From Melittangium boletus DSM 14713 (lineage in GTDB: Bacteria > Myxococcota > Myxococcia > Myxococcales > Myxococcaceae), in the NCBI RefSeq assembly GCF_002305855.1, contig NZ_CP022163.1:1860292-1924291 (forward strand): 64,000 bases of DNA, in the 5' to 3' direction. Both the position numbers and the translations under genes were made by a program. Under the pieces are notes generated by a model that did no database searches, had not been told where the DNA came from, and saw nothing but the letters and a program-made list of their open reading frames with translations. Positions 33,048 through 43,127 of this stretch are shown here, one piece after another. Every line of letters begins with the position of its first letter. Positions within the stretch are counted from its first letter, which is position 1.

Positions 33048-34115
33048 CTAGGGCCGCACCGACGTCCAGGCGTCGTCGCTCGCGGTGTGCATCCGCTGGA
33101 GCCAATCCAGGAGCGTCATGCCCCCGGAGTTCTGCCCAGCGGGCCGGGACAGCAGGGTATGGCCCTCGCCCGAGGTGATGAAGGAGCGCGTATTCGGCAG
33201 CGGCGCGAGCACCGTGGTGTCGAGGTCACGCAGCGCGGTCTCGAACGCGTCCGGAGTCAGCTCGAAGTAGCCGCGGATGGTCTTGTCCCGCAGCGAGGAC
33301 AGGAGCGCCATCCGGTCATTCGGGTACTTGCGCGCGAGCGCCGGGTAGAGCGCCGAGAAGTCATCCTTCACCGCGGGGTCGATGCTGTCGATCACGGCAT
33401 CGTAGTTCCAGGCCTTGGCCCAGGCGGTGCGGAGCGCCGGCGCCAGGGCGTCGTTGTTGAACAGCGGACCGGCGTCGTCCACGAGGAAGACCTTGGCGTG
33501 GGGGAAGGTCGAACGCACGAGCGTGTAGTTGAGCGCCGCGCCGAAACCGCCCGCGCTCGACCCCGTGACGAGCACCTGCTCGGGCTCGGGCACCGTGGCG
33601 GCGATGCGCGCGAGGAACGCCTCGGTGTTCGCCCGGCCCCGGTGGCGGATCGTCTTGGTCGTGGAGCCCGTCGTGTAGACCTGGTCCGCGTCACCGATGT
33701 GCAGATCTCCCGTGCAGTACGGGAGGAAGAAGAGGTTCCAGTCCTTGTACGGGTTGTTCGCGAGCCCCCGGTCCAGGATGGAGCCTTTCAAGGTGTTGTC
33801 CTTGAAGGCGTTGAAGAGCGTCTCCGTGAACGGGCCATGCAACGAGCGGTTGGACACCAGGCACGTGGTGGCATCCCAGCACGCCCCACCACCGCTGAAG
33901 TAGATCACCAGGTTCTTGCCGCCGCCCTCCGCGAGGTTGCTGCCCAACCCCGTGGGCGTGCCCTCGTCGCAAGTGGACTCGGGGACGGGGACCCAACCCC
34001 AGTTCCCGGGCGTCGTGGCCACGGGAGGCGCGTTGTCCCCACAGCCCACCCCCAACGCCGTCACCAGGGCGGCGAACACCGCCCACGCACTCCGTGTCTC
34101 GACTCGGCCACGCAT
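33048..34115 (-). CDS. Pectinacetylesterase/Notum-family lipoprotein hydrolase
   Basis: 355 residues from the ATG at 34115 after GAGGACGTGAAG; a start at 34157 would add 14 residues. The signal peptide ends at lipobox LGVGC. The serine hydrolase motif is VTGSSAGGFGAALNY, and NLVIYFSGGGACWDATTCL forms the Gly-rich oxyanion loop typical of the family. LFFLPYCTGDLHIG is also family-like. It would deacetylate an ester-bearing polysaccharide or similar substrate outside the cytoplasm; the actual substrate is unknown. The SET gene follows in the same operon. Confidence 0.85.
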   Translation of the reverse strand: MRGRVETRSAWAVFAALVTALGVGCGDNAPPVATTPGNWGWVPVPESTCDEGTPTGLGSNLAEGGGKNLVIYFSGGGACWDATTCLVSNRSLHGPFTETLFNAFKDNTLKGSILDRGLANNPYKDWNLFFLPYCTGDLHIGDADQVYTTGSTTKTIRHRGRANTEAFLARIAATVPEPEQVLVTGSSAGGFGAALNYTLVRSTFPHAKVFLVDDAGPLFNNDALAPALRTAWAKAWNYDAVIDSIDPAVKDDFSALYPALARKYPNDRMALLSSLRDKTIRGYFELTPDAFETALRDLDTTVLAPLPNTRSFITSGEGHTLLSRPAGQNSGGMTLLDWLQRMHTASDDAWTSVRP

Positions 34116-34291
34116 CTTCACGTCCTCGGGAAATGATTGGGGCGCGAGGATAGGCAAGAGACGAGGCGCGCTCCATCACGATGGTGGGAGCGGGCGGGCG
34201 CTCGGCCGGATACCGCGAAACGTCAGTCGCCGGTTGTAGGGTGCCCGCGCCCGAGCAGGGTGCTCCGGGCTTCACCCCGAGGACTTCCCGC

Positions 34292-36133
34292 ATGAAACCC
34301 CGTTTCGCCAGAAGCGCCCGCCGCGCGTCCCTCCTCCGCGCCTTCTGTTGTGTGCTTCTTCCCCTCTCGGCCTGTGACGACACCGAGACCGAGCCCCCTT
34401 CCCCTCCCCCGCCGGCCCCCACACGCACGCTGCGGCTGCTCCAGACGAGCGATCTGCACACCCACATCCAGCCCTGGGATTACTTCACCGGCAAGGCGGA
34501 CGCCCAGCGGGGCCTGGCCAAGGTGGCCACGCTCGTGAAGCAGGCGCGCGAGGAGCACCCGGAGTGCAACCTGCTGCTCGACACGGGAGACACCCTGCAG
34601 GGCAACCCCATGGGCACCTACTACGCCCTGGTGGACAACGCGCCCAAGCACCCCATGGCGGTGGCCATGAACGCCCTGCGCTATGACGCCATGGCGCTGG
34701 GCAACCACGAGTTCAACTACGGCCTCGACGTGCTCGGCAAGTTCAAGGGGGAGCTGGACTTCCCCGTGCTCGGCGCCAACGTGCGCCGTTCGGCCGACGG
34801 CAGTGAGGCCTTCACCCCCTATCTGCTCAAGGACGTGTGCGGGGTGAAGGTCGGCATCCTCGGCCTGGTGACACCGGGCGTGACGACCTGGGAGCGCCCG
34901 GAGAACATCACCGGCCTGCACTTCGACGATCCGCTGGAGACGGCGCGCGCGTACGTGCCGAAGATGCGGCAGGCGGGCGCGGACGTGGTGGTGGTGGCCA
35001 TCCACAGCGGCCCGGACAAGCAGCCCACCGGCAACGCGAACGAGCCGGCGAGCTGGCTCGAGGACTACGCGGACCCGACGAAGTGGGTGGACCGGGCCAA
35101 CCTGCCCGGCGAGAACGAGGCCGTGCAGATCGCCCAGCAGGTCGAGGGCATCGACGTGCTGCTCACCGGCCACACCCATCAGCCCATCCCCAAGATGCTG
35201 CTCAAGAACGCCCAGGGGCAAGACGTGCTGCTCATCCAGCCCAACCGCTGGGGCAGCCACCTGGGGCAGGTGGACCTGAGCCTCGTGCAAACCGACGGCC
35301 GCTGGCGGGTCGACGGCAAGGACTCGCTCTTGCGCAAGGTGGATGACAGCGTGGAGGTGGACGCACAGGTGGACGCACTCACCCGGAGCTACCACGAGGC
35401 CACGCTCACCTACGTGAACGCCCGCATCGGCACCACGAGCAAGGCCTTCCCCGGCGGCTTCGCGGCGCGCTTCGTGGACAGCGCGCTGGGAGACCTCATC
35501 AATACCGTGCAGGAAGAGGCCGCCGCGGAGAACGGCTTCCCGGTGGATTTCTCGCTCGGGGCCCTCTTCACCAATGACGGCCAGCTGCCCGCGGGAGCCA
35601 TCACCCTGCGCGATGCCTACAGCATCTACATCTACGACAACACGCTGTACGTGATGGAGATCGACGGCTCCATCCTGCGCCGGGCCCTGGAGCACAACGC
35701 GAGGTACTTCGCCCCCTGGAACCCGAGCGCCCCCCCGGATGCCTCCAAGCCGGAGACGGCCAAGGTGAGCACCGTGGCCGACTACAACTGGGATTTGTAC
35801 TCGCGCATCGAGTACGGCTACGACCTCACCCAGCCCGTGGGTTCGCGCCTCACCCACCTGCGCTTCAAGGGCAAGGACGTGACCGACACGGACATGTTCA
35901 CCGTCGCCGTCAACAACTACCGGGGCGGAGGCGGAGGCGGCTACTCCATGTTCAAGGAGGGCAGGATCCTGTGGACCTCGGCCGATGGCGTGCGCGAGTA
36001 CATCGCCCGCTACGTGGAAGCCCACCCCAATCTCGACCCGGACAGCGTGAACACGTGCAACTTCGTGCTCTCGCCGGACGTGTACACCCACTTCTACGGG
36101 AACACGCTCGGCCCGGCGAAGTGCTCGCCGTAG
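34292..36133 (+). CDS. 5'-nucleotidase / 2',3'-cyclic phosphodiesterase family lipoprotein
   Basis: 613 residues from the ATG at 34292. The signal peptide ends at lipobox LSAC. The metallophosphoesterase domain (residues 45-330) has the metal-binding motifs SDLHTH, DTGDTLQGNP, GNHEFNYG and GHTHQP. The C-terminal nucleotidase domain (about 370-610) provides the substrate pocket (FTVAVNNYRGGGGGGY). The HxHIQPWDYFTG start is closer to CpdB-like enzymes than to UshA. It scavenges phosphate and nucleosides from nucleotides in the periplasm or on the surface. The divergent-facing histidine kinase gene ends ten bases beyond it. Confidence 0.88.
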   Translation: MKPRFARSARRASLLRAFCCVLLPLSACDDTETEPPSPPPPAPTRTLRLLQTSDLHTHIQPWDYFTGKADAQRGLAKVATLVKQAREEHPECNLLLDTGDTLQGNPMGTYYALVDNAPKHPMAVAMNALRYDAMALGNHEFNYGLDVLGKFKGELDFPVLGANVRRSADGSEAFTPYLLKDVCGVKVGILGLVTPGVTTWERPENITGLHFDDPLETARAYVPKMRQAGADVVVVAIHSGPDKQPTGNANEPASWLEDYADPTKWVDRANLPGENEAVQIAQQVEGIDVLLTGHTHQPIPKMLLKNAQGQDVLLIQPNRWGSHLGQVDLSLVQTDGRWRVDGKDSLLRKVDDSVEVDAQVDALTRSYHEATLTYVNARIGTTSKAFPGGFAARFVDSALGDLINTVQEEAAAENGFPVDFSLGALFTNDGQLPAGAITLRDAYSIYIYDNTLYVMEIDGSILRRALEHNARYFAPWNPSAPPDASKPETAKVSTVADYNWDLYSRIEYGYDLTQPVGSRLTHLRFKGKDVTDTDMFTVAVNNYRGGGGGGYSMFKEGRILWTSADGVREYIARYVEAHPNLDPDSVNTCNFVLSPDVYTHFYGNTLGPAKCSP

Positions 36134-36142
36134 GCACTCCGC

Positions 36143-38884
36143 TCACGCCGGAGGGGGACGGCCGGTGCGGGGGAGACGGACCGTGAACGTGGTCCCCTCC
36201 CCCTCCCGGGAGCGCACCTCGATGGAGCCTCCATGGGCCTCCACGATGCGCCGGGTGATGAAGAGCCCGAGCCCCACGCTGCCCGAGCCCCCTCCCGCGC
36301 GCCTGCCCCGGCGAAAGGGCTCGAACAGCGAGGGCAGCTCCTCCTCCGGGATGGGTACGCCCTCGTTGTGGATGGACAGCCGGACCTCGCCATCCACCCC
36401 CCGCGAATCCACTCGCACCGGGCTCGCCGGGGGGCTGTGCTGCACGGCGTTGCCCACCAGGTTGGTGATGACCTGGGCGATGCGATCCGCGTCCCACGCT
36501 CCCTGGGCCTCCCCCTCGGCCTGGAAGATGATGCGCCGCTCGGGGTGCGCGAGCTGCACCTCCTCCACCACGTGCCGGGCCAGCTCGTGGAAGTCCAGCG
36601 GCTTGGGCTCCACGGAAATGTCGCCCACGCGCGCCTGGGTGGAGTCGAGCAGATCCCGGATCATCCGCAGGGCCCGGTCCGCCGCCGAGGCGATGCGGCG
36701 CACGCTCTTCTCCTGCCAGACCTCGAGCCCCGGGCTTTTCTTGAGGAGGGCCGCGGCGGACATGGAGATGGCGGAGATGGGGTTGCGCAGATCGTGGGAC
36801 ACCACGGCCACCAGATCCTCGCGGATGCGCACCGCGTCCCTCGCCCGCTGGAAGAGCTCCGCGTTCTCGATGGCCAGCGCGGTGCGGTCGGCGATCTCCC
36901 GGAAGAGGATGAGGTCATCCTCGCTATAGAGCGGGGGGGTGAACCGGTAGAGCATCAGCAAGCCCAGGCTCCGCCCCGGAGCGCGGATGGGCAGGACGGC
37001 GAGACAGCTGGGCCGCAGCCGCCGCAGGTACTCCTGGTAGTCGGCGGGCAGCGGCTGGAGGAGCCGCTCCACGCTCTCCTCGGTGAGGGGAGACAGGAGC
37101 ACGGGCGTTCCCGAACTCAGCACCTGGGCCGAAAGGCCCTCGTTCACGGGCCGAGGCTGGGCCCGCAGAAGCTCCCGGGTGCGCGCCTCCACGTCCGGAT
37201 CCCGGGCGTACACCGCGCGCACCTCCAACGATTGCCCGTCCTCGGAGACCAGCCGCAAGGTGCACACGTCCCCCACCCGCTCCGCCAATTGACGGCACGT
37301 GGTGTCCAGGATGGACTCCAGGGACAGCCGGGACTCGGCCAGGGCACGCGACAGGCCGGCGAGCGCCACCAGGCGCGTGCGATCCGCCTCCACTTCCCGC
37401 AGCAGCCGCTCGCGCTCGGCCTCGGCCTCCTGCTGCTGGGTGACGTCATGGATGATGAGGACGGCGCCCGCCGGAGCGCCATCCTGCTGACGCAGGGGCG
37501 AGGCCGTCCCCTCCAACGTGCGCGTCAGGCCATCGGGCGAGCGCACCTTCCAGCGCGCGTTGACGATGGTCTCGCCTCGCACCGCGCGGAAGAGCGGCGT
37601 CTGCTCCTCGGTCAGGGGCTCTCCGTCCAGGGAGAGCAACCCGTAGGCACGCCCCCACTCGGGCGAGGCCAGCTCGCGCGCGGGCACACCATGGTAGCGC
37701 TCGGCGGCGGGGTTGAAGACGCGCAGCACGCCCCGCGCGTCCGCCATGAGGATGCCCTCCCCGCTCTGCTCGATGATGAGCCGCAAGAGCGTGCGTTGCG
37801 CCTCCGCGTCCTGACGCGCCTCGGTCTCCCGCGCGAGCAGCCGCGCCCGCTCGTCCGAGGACTCCTGGAGTGAACGGGCCATGTCCGCGAAGGTGCTGGC
37901 GAACGTCTGGAGTTCCCGGGGGCCCTCGAGCGCCACCGCGACGTCGAAGTCACCGGCGCGCAGGGCACTCGCCGTCCGGGTGAGGGCCAACACCGGGCGG
38001 GACAGGTGGCGCGCGAAGAGGAAGGAGAGCCCCACGGTGAGCAGCACCAGCGCGGCGGACGCCTGGGCCACCCGGCGGCCCAGGCCGCGTGCCGGGGCGA
38101 AGGCCTCCTCCTGGGCGATGTGGGCCATGATGCATCCCCCCCCGATCTCCTCCACGTAACGGAAGGCATGGATGACACCGACTCCGCGGTAGTCCGGCGC
38201 CAGCACTTCCGAGTCCTTCCCCGACAGACACTCGAGCATCGGCCGCGCGTCGATGGGGTGGCTCTCCCCGGAATGTCCGGGGTACTTCGGCTGGGTGATG
38301 AAGAAGCCCTGGGCGTCGGCCAGGAAGGTCTCTCCGGATTCACCCAGTCCGTAGCGATCCCGGAAGAGGAGGTCGAGGGTGCCGGCGTTGAAGCGCATCC
38401 CCAACAGCGCGTCTCCCCAGGGCACGACGAGCTCATAGGCGCGCTGGGTCTTGGCCTGTCCGGGCTCGAAGCGAACCCACTGGCCCAGTGGAAGCGGCCG
38501 CAATTCCGCCTCGGTGGAGGCCGGCGCTCCCACGCGCACCAGGCCCACCTCGGGAACCACCAGGCGGGCCGTCGCCGCGCCCTCGGTGACCGTGAAGTCA
38601 CTCAGCGCGCGCTCGAAGCACCCCCGCCGCTCGCGCTCCGGCATCCCCGAGCACTGCCTGTCCACGACCGTCAGGAAGCCCGTGGCACGCTCGCGCTGGC
38701 GGAAGAGCCGGTTGAGCAGGGTCTGCTCGCGCGCCTTGGCGGAGATCTTCACCGCCCGGATGGCGTCCTGGATCAGCACCTCGCTCGCGGAGCGATAGGA
38801 CAACCAGCCCAGCACCGCCGTCGACACCACGACGGGCGTCACCATCAGCAGGAGGAAGAGCGAGCGGAAGGAAAGGGAACGCAT
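36143..38884 (-). CDS. Membrane-bound sensor histidine kinase (Cache-HAMP-PAS-GAF-HisKA-HATPase)
   Basis: 913 residues. Helix 1 at residues 8-30; a periplasmic sensor domain of about 240 residues (Cache-like: GETFLADAQGFFITQPKYPGHSG); helix 2 near 275-297; HAMP from ARHLSRPVLALTRTASALRAGDFDV; PAS at about 365-480; GAF at about 505-670; HisKA with the phospho-His in VVSHDLRNPISAIS; and a HATPase with NLVGNAVQHSPP, SVGLGLFITRRIVEAHGG and GTTFTVRLP. It has no receiver domain and no regulator gene beside it, so it is an orphan kinase, common in myxobacteria. The ligand is unknown. Confidence 0.92.
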   Translation of the reverse strand: MRSLSFRSLFLLLMVTPVVVSTAVLGWLSYRSASEVLIQDAIRAVKISAKAREQTLLNRLFRQRERATGFLTVVDRQCSGMPERERRGCFERALSDFTVTEGAATARLVVPEVGLVRVGAPASTEAELRPLPLGQWVRFEPGQAKTQRAYELVVPWGDALLGMRFNAGTLDLLFRDRYGLGESGETFLADAQGFFITQPKYPGHSGESHPIDARPMLECLSGKDSEVLAPDYRGVGVIHAFRYVEEIGGGCIMAHIAQEEAFAPARGLGRRVAQASAALVLLTVGLSFLFARHLSRPVLALTRTASALRAGDFDVAVALEGPRELQTFASTFADMARSLQESSDERARLLARETEARQDAEAQRTLLRLIIEQSGEGILMADARGVLRVFNPAAERYHGVPARELASPEWGRAYGLLSLDGEPLTEEQTPLFRAVRGETIVNARWKVRSPDGLTRTLEGTASPLRQQDGAPAGAVLIIHDVTQQQEAEAERERLLREVEADRTRLVALAGLSRALAESRLSLESILDTTCRQLAERVGDVCTLRLVSEDGQSLEVRAVYARDPDVEARTRELLRAQPRPVNEGLSAQVLSSGTPVLLSPLTEESVERLLQPLPADYQEYLRRLRPSCLAVLPIRAPGRSLGLLMLYRFTPPLYSEDDLILFREIADRTALAIENAELFQRARDAVRIREDLVAVVSHDLRNPISAISMSAAALLKKSPGLEVWQEKSVRRIASAADRALRMIRDLLDSTQARVGDISVEPKPLDFHELARHVVEEVQLAHPERRIIFQAEGEAQGAWDADRIAQVITNLVGNAVQHSPPASPVRVDSRGVDGEVRLSIHNEGVPIPEEELPSLFEPFRRGRRAGGGSGSVGLGLFITRRIVEAHGGSIEVRSREGEGTTFTVRLPRTGRPPPA

Positions 38885-39037
38885 GATCCTCGGCCAGGGG
38901 GAACAGCCGCACCGGGGCCTCGCGTCGGCGCCTCCTGGGCATAGCGCAGGCGGACCCGGGAATGCTGGCCTATCGGGGGGCAGTGTCCCCCTCGGAACTT
39001 CCTCGTCCGAACAGTGGAGGGGCTATGCTGCCGGGCC

Positions 39038-39754
39038 ATGCCTACTCCTCATATCTCCGCCGCGCGGGGAGACTTCGCCGACGTGGTGATCATGCCCGGC
39101 GATCCGCTGCGCGCCCGCCACATCTCCCAGCGGTTCCTCCAGGACGCGCGCGAGGTCACCTCCGTGCGCAACATGCTCGGCTACACGGGCACCCACAAGG
39201 GCCGCCCAGTGTCCGTCATGGGACACGGCATGGGCATCCCCTCGCTCTCCATCTACGCCACGGAGCTCATCCGCGAGTATGGCGTGCGCGTCATCATCCG
39301 CGTGGGCAGCTGCGGCGCCATCCGTCCGGACGTGAAGGTGCGCGACATCATCGTGGCCACGGCCGCGGGCACCGACTCCCAGGTCAACCGCCTGCGCCTG
39401 GGCGGCCACGACTTCCCCGCCGTGGCGGACTTCGCCCTGGCGCGCCAGGCGGTGGAGGCCGCCGAGAAGCGCCAGCGCCCCGTGCGCGTGGGCTCCGTCT
39501 TCACCTCGGATCTCTTCTACTCACCGCCCGGAGAGAAGGAGAAGAACGAGGTGTACGCCCGCATGGGCATGCTCGCCGTGGAGATGGAGGTGGCGGGCCT
39601 CTACGGGGTCACGGCCGAGTTCGGCGCGCGCTCGCTCGCGTTGTTGACCGTGTCCGACCACCTCATCACCCACGAAGCCCTGAGCGCCTCGGAGCGCCAG
39701 ACCACGTTCGACGAGATGATCGAACTGGCGCTGGACGTGGCGGCCGCTCAGTAG
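39038..39754 (+). CDS. deoD: Purine nucleoside phosphorylase, DeoD type
   Basis: 238 residues, nearly the exact length of E. coli DeoD (239), from the ATG at 39038. It begins [26 protein letters not shown], with the PNP phosphate-binding pattern, and contains [34 protein letters not shown] and the catalytic Asp in [11 protein letters not shown]. It performs phosphorolysis of purine (deoxy)nucleosides to a base and (deoxy)ribose-1-phosphate in the cytoplasm. Its last seven bases overlap the end of the convergent sugar transferase gene. Confidence 0.95.
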   Translation: MPTPHISAARGDFADVVIMPGDPLRARHISQRFLQDAREVTSVRNMLGYTGTHKGRPVSVMGHGMGIPSLSIYATELIREYGVRVIIRVGSCGAIRPDVKVRDIIVATAAGTDSQVNRLRLGGHDFPAVADFALARQAVEAAEKRQRPVRVGSVFTSDLFYSPPGEKEKNEVYARMGMLAVEMEVAGLYGVTAEFGARSLALLTVSDHLITHEALSASERQTTFDEMIELALDVAAAQ

Positions 39755-41292
39755 GCGCCGGTGCGCCGCACCACCGCTGGCAACGTCTTGACGAGGATCT
39801 CCAGGTCCAGCCAGAGCGACCAGCGGTGGATGTACTCGCAGTCGAGCCGCACCACCTCCTCGAAGTCGGTGATGGAGCTGCGGCCGCTGACCTGCCACAG
39901 GCCGGTGATGCCCGGACGGGCGCCCAGCCGGCCGAAGTGGTGGTCGCGGTAGGTGGCCAGGTCCGACTCGAAGAAGGGCCGGGGCCCCACCACGGACATG
40001 TCCCCGCGCAGCACGTTGAAGAGCTGGGGCAGCTCGTCCAGGCTCCACTTGCGCAGGAAGGCCCCCACGCGGGTGACGCGCGGATCATTGGGAATCTTGA
40101 ACAGGCGCGCGTCCCCGCTCGTGTTGAGGTGCGCGAGCTTGGCCTTCTCCGCGTCCGCGCCCACGCGCATGGTGCGGAACTTCATCATGCGGAAGGTCCG
40201 GCCCCCGCGCCCCACCCGCTCCTGGGCGAAGAAGACGGGCCCGCGCGAGTCGAGCTTGATGGCCACCGCGATGAGCGCGAGCAGCGGGGAGATGAACAAC
40301 AGTCCGAGCCCCGCGCCCAGAAGGTCCACCGCCCGCTTCACCCACAACTGCTGCGCGCGCAGGGACGGCAGCGTCAGCTCCATGAAGGACTGGGAGCGGT
40401 AGGAAATGGGCGAGGGGCGCACCCAGCCGAGCCGGTCATAGCGGGACACGGCCAGCAGCCGCACGCCGGCGGAGTCCACCGCCTCCAGCATCAGCTTGAG
40501 CTGCGCGTCGTCCACGGTGCCGCAGAGCACCACCGTGTCCACGGCGTTGTGCTGCAGCACGTTCCACAGGTCGTCCACGGTGCCCAGCACGCCCGGACGC
40601 GCGTCCGGCCCGTCGGTGTTCAGGGAGATCCACCCCATCATGTCCAGCACGCCGAAGTGCGCCAGCCGCTCGTGAACCCGGCGGCAATCGAGCGCGTCCG
40701 GATCTCCCACCAGCACCACGCGCTCGGCGGGAGAGTGGAAGAGCGGAATGCGGATGAGCCGGGCGATGAGCCGATCGAGCGCCCCACGCGCCAGCAGCAT
40801 CGTGGTGCCCAGGCCCACCACCGCCGTGAGGTAGTGCACCACCACCGGAGCGAGGCCGCGCAGCCACAGGTCGCGCCAGAGCACGAGCCCCACCGCGAGC
40901 AACACGCCGCTGAGGATCTTCCGGGTCGAGCGCCACGCGTCTCCCGAGTGGTACGCCCCCGCCACGGTGAGGCCCACCACGAGCGCGGCCCCCATCTGCC
41001 ATCCGCCCGCGGAGCCCAGGGGAGGCACGGCCCAGCGCGTGGCCGCGTCGAACGGCTCCAAGCGGTGGCTGGTCTGCATCGCGTTCACGGCGGCACGTGC
41101 CAGGATGAAGGCCGCCACATCCGCGGCCAGCAGCAGCACCACGCGCGCCGTGGCGCGGATCGCGTGCATGAGCAGCGTGCGGGAGGCCCGGCGCTGCAGG
41201 ATGACCCGGGGGGGCACCAGCCAGAGGGACTTGACCGCGGCGAAACGGCCCGACGCGGTCAACTTGCCAAGAGGAGGAACGGGGGTGCTCAC
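39748..41292 (-). CDS. Polyprenyl-phosphate hexose-1-phosphate transferase (exopolysaccharide priming enzyme)
   Basis: 514 residues. The N-terminal half has four to five helices and a CoA-binding-like fold ([16 protein letters not shown]), as in WbaP/WcaJ. The C-terminal bacterial sugar transferase domain includes [66 protein letters not shown] and [15 protein letters not shown]. It transfers a sugar phosphate onto undecaprenyl phosphate to begin an exopolysaccharide repeat unit. Its role resembles EpsZ of Myxococcus xanthus, but no other polysaccharide genes are near. Confidence 0.92.
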   Translation of the reverse strand: MSTPVPPLGKLTASGRFAAVKSLWLVPPRVILQRRASRTLLMHAIRATARVVLLLAADVAAFILARAAVNAMQTSHRLEPFDAATRWAVPPLGSAGGWQMGAALVVGLTVAGAYHSGDAWRSTRKILSGVLLAVGLVLWRDLWLRGLAPVVVHYLTAVVGLGTTMLLARGALDRLIARLIRIPLFHSPAERVVLVGDPDALDCRRVHERLAHFGVLDMMGWISLNTDGPDARPGVLGTVDDLWNVLQHNAVDTVVLCGTVDDAQLKLMLEAVDSAGVRLLAVSRYDRLGWVRPSPISYRSQSFMELTLPSLRAQQLWVKRAVDLLGAGLGLLFISPLLALIAVAIKLDSRGPVFFAQERVGRGGRTFRMMKFRTMRVGADAEKAKLAHLNTSGDARLFKIPNDPRVTRVGAFLRKWSLDELPQLFNVLRGDMSVVGPRPFFESDLATYRDHHFGRLGARPGITGLWQVSGRSSITDFEEVVRLDCEYIHRWSLWLDLEILVKTLPAVVRRTGAY

Positions 41293-41561
41293 CCACGCAT
41301 CTTGTCCCTGGCTTCCCTCTTAGTCCACGGGGTCTGTTTTGGACGCTCGCCGCTCCTGATGGATTGAAAACTTCCGCTCCCGCGCGGAGGCCCGCAACCG
41401 ACGGCAATGGCCCCCATCCGCCCGCGTGGGTGTCCAATGTGAAGCGCGGCGGCAAGATTTCGTCGCCCGCCCGGACTGGGAGCGAAGTTGTCACGTGCCA
41501 GCCTCTGCTCCCCAACTTGTCAAGCCAGCACTCGGCTGCCCGCCTGTCCACGGTTCATAAT

Positions 41562-41579
41562 TGTCCGTTTCAGCGGACA
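41562..41579. promoter_or_regulatory. Inverted repeat upstream of metY
   Basis: TGTCCG, six-base loop, CGGACA, directly followed by TTGACA (41582-41587), which resembles a -35 box; the base 17 positions later (CATGGT) is a poor -10. The inverted repeat could be an operator overlapping a promoter for the methionine operon or for the divergent sugar transferase gene. Confidence 0.35.
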
Positions 41580-41676
41580 TCTTGACAACATGGCGGAGGG
41601 GGTTCATGGTGTCACCCGCAATGACCTCCGTGACCCTGGCCTGTCGAATGTTGATGCCGAGTGGTGGGCGCCCGCC

Positions 41677-43099
<1,423 letters not shown>

Positions 43100-43127
43100 G
43101 CTGACCTCTCGACCCAGGAGCGCTCCC

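Noticed and set aside
41500..41520. Sigma-54 promoter for the sugar transferase gene (TGGCACGTGAC on the minus strand)
   Set aside because: The -24 half looks right but there is no GC/TTGC at the correct -12 spacing.
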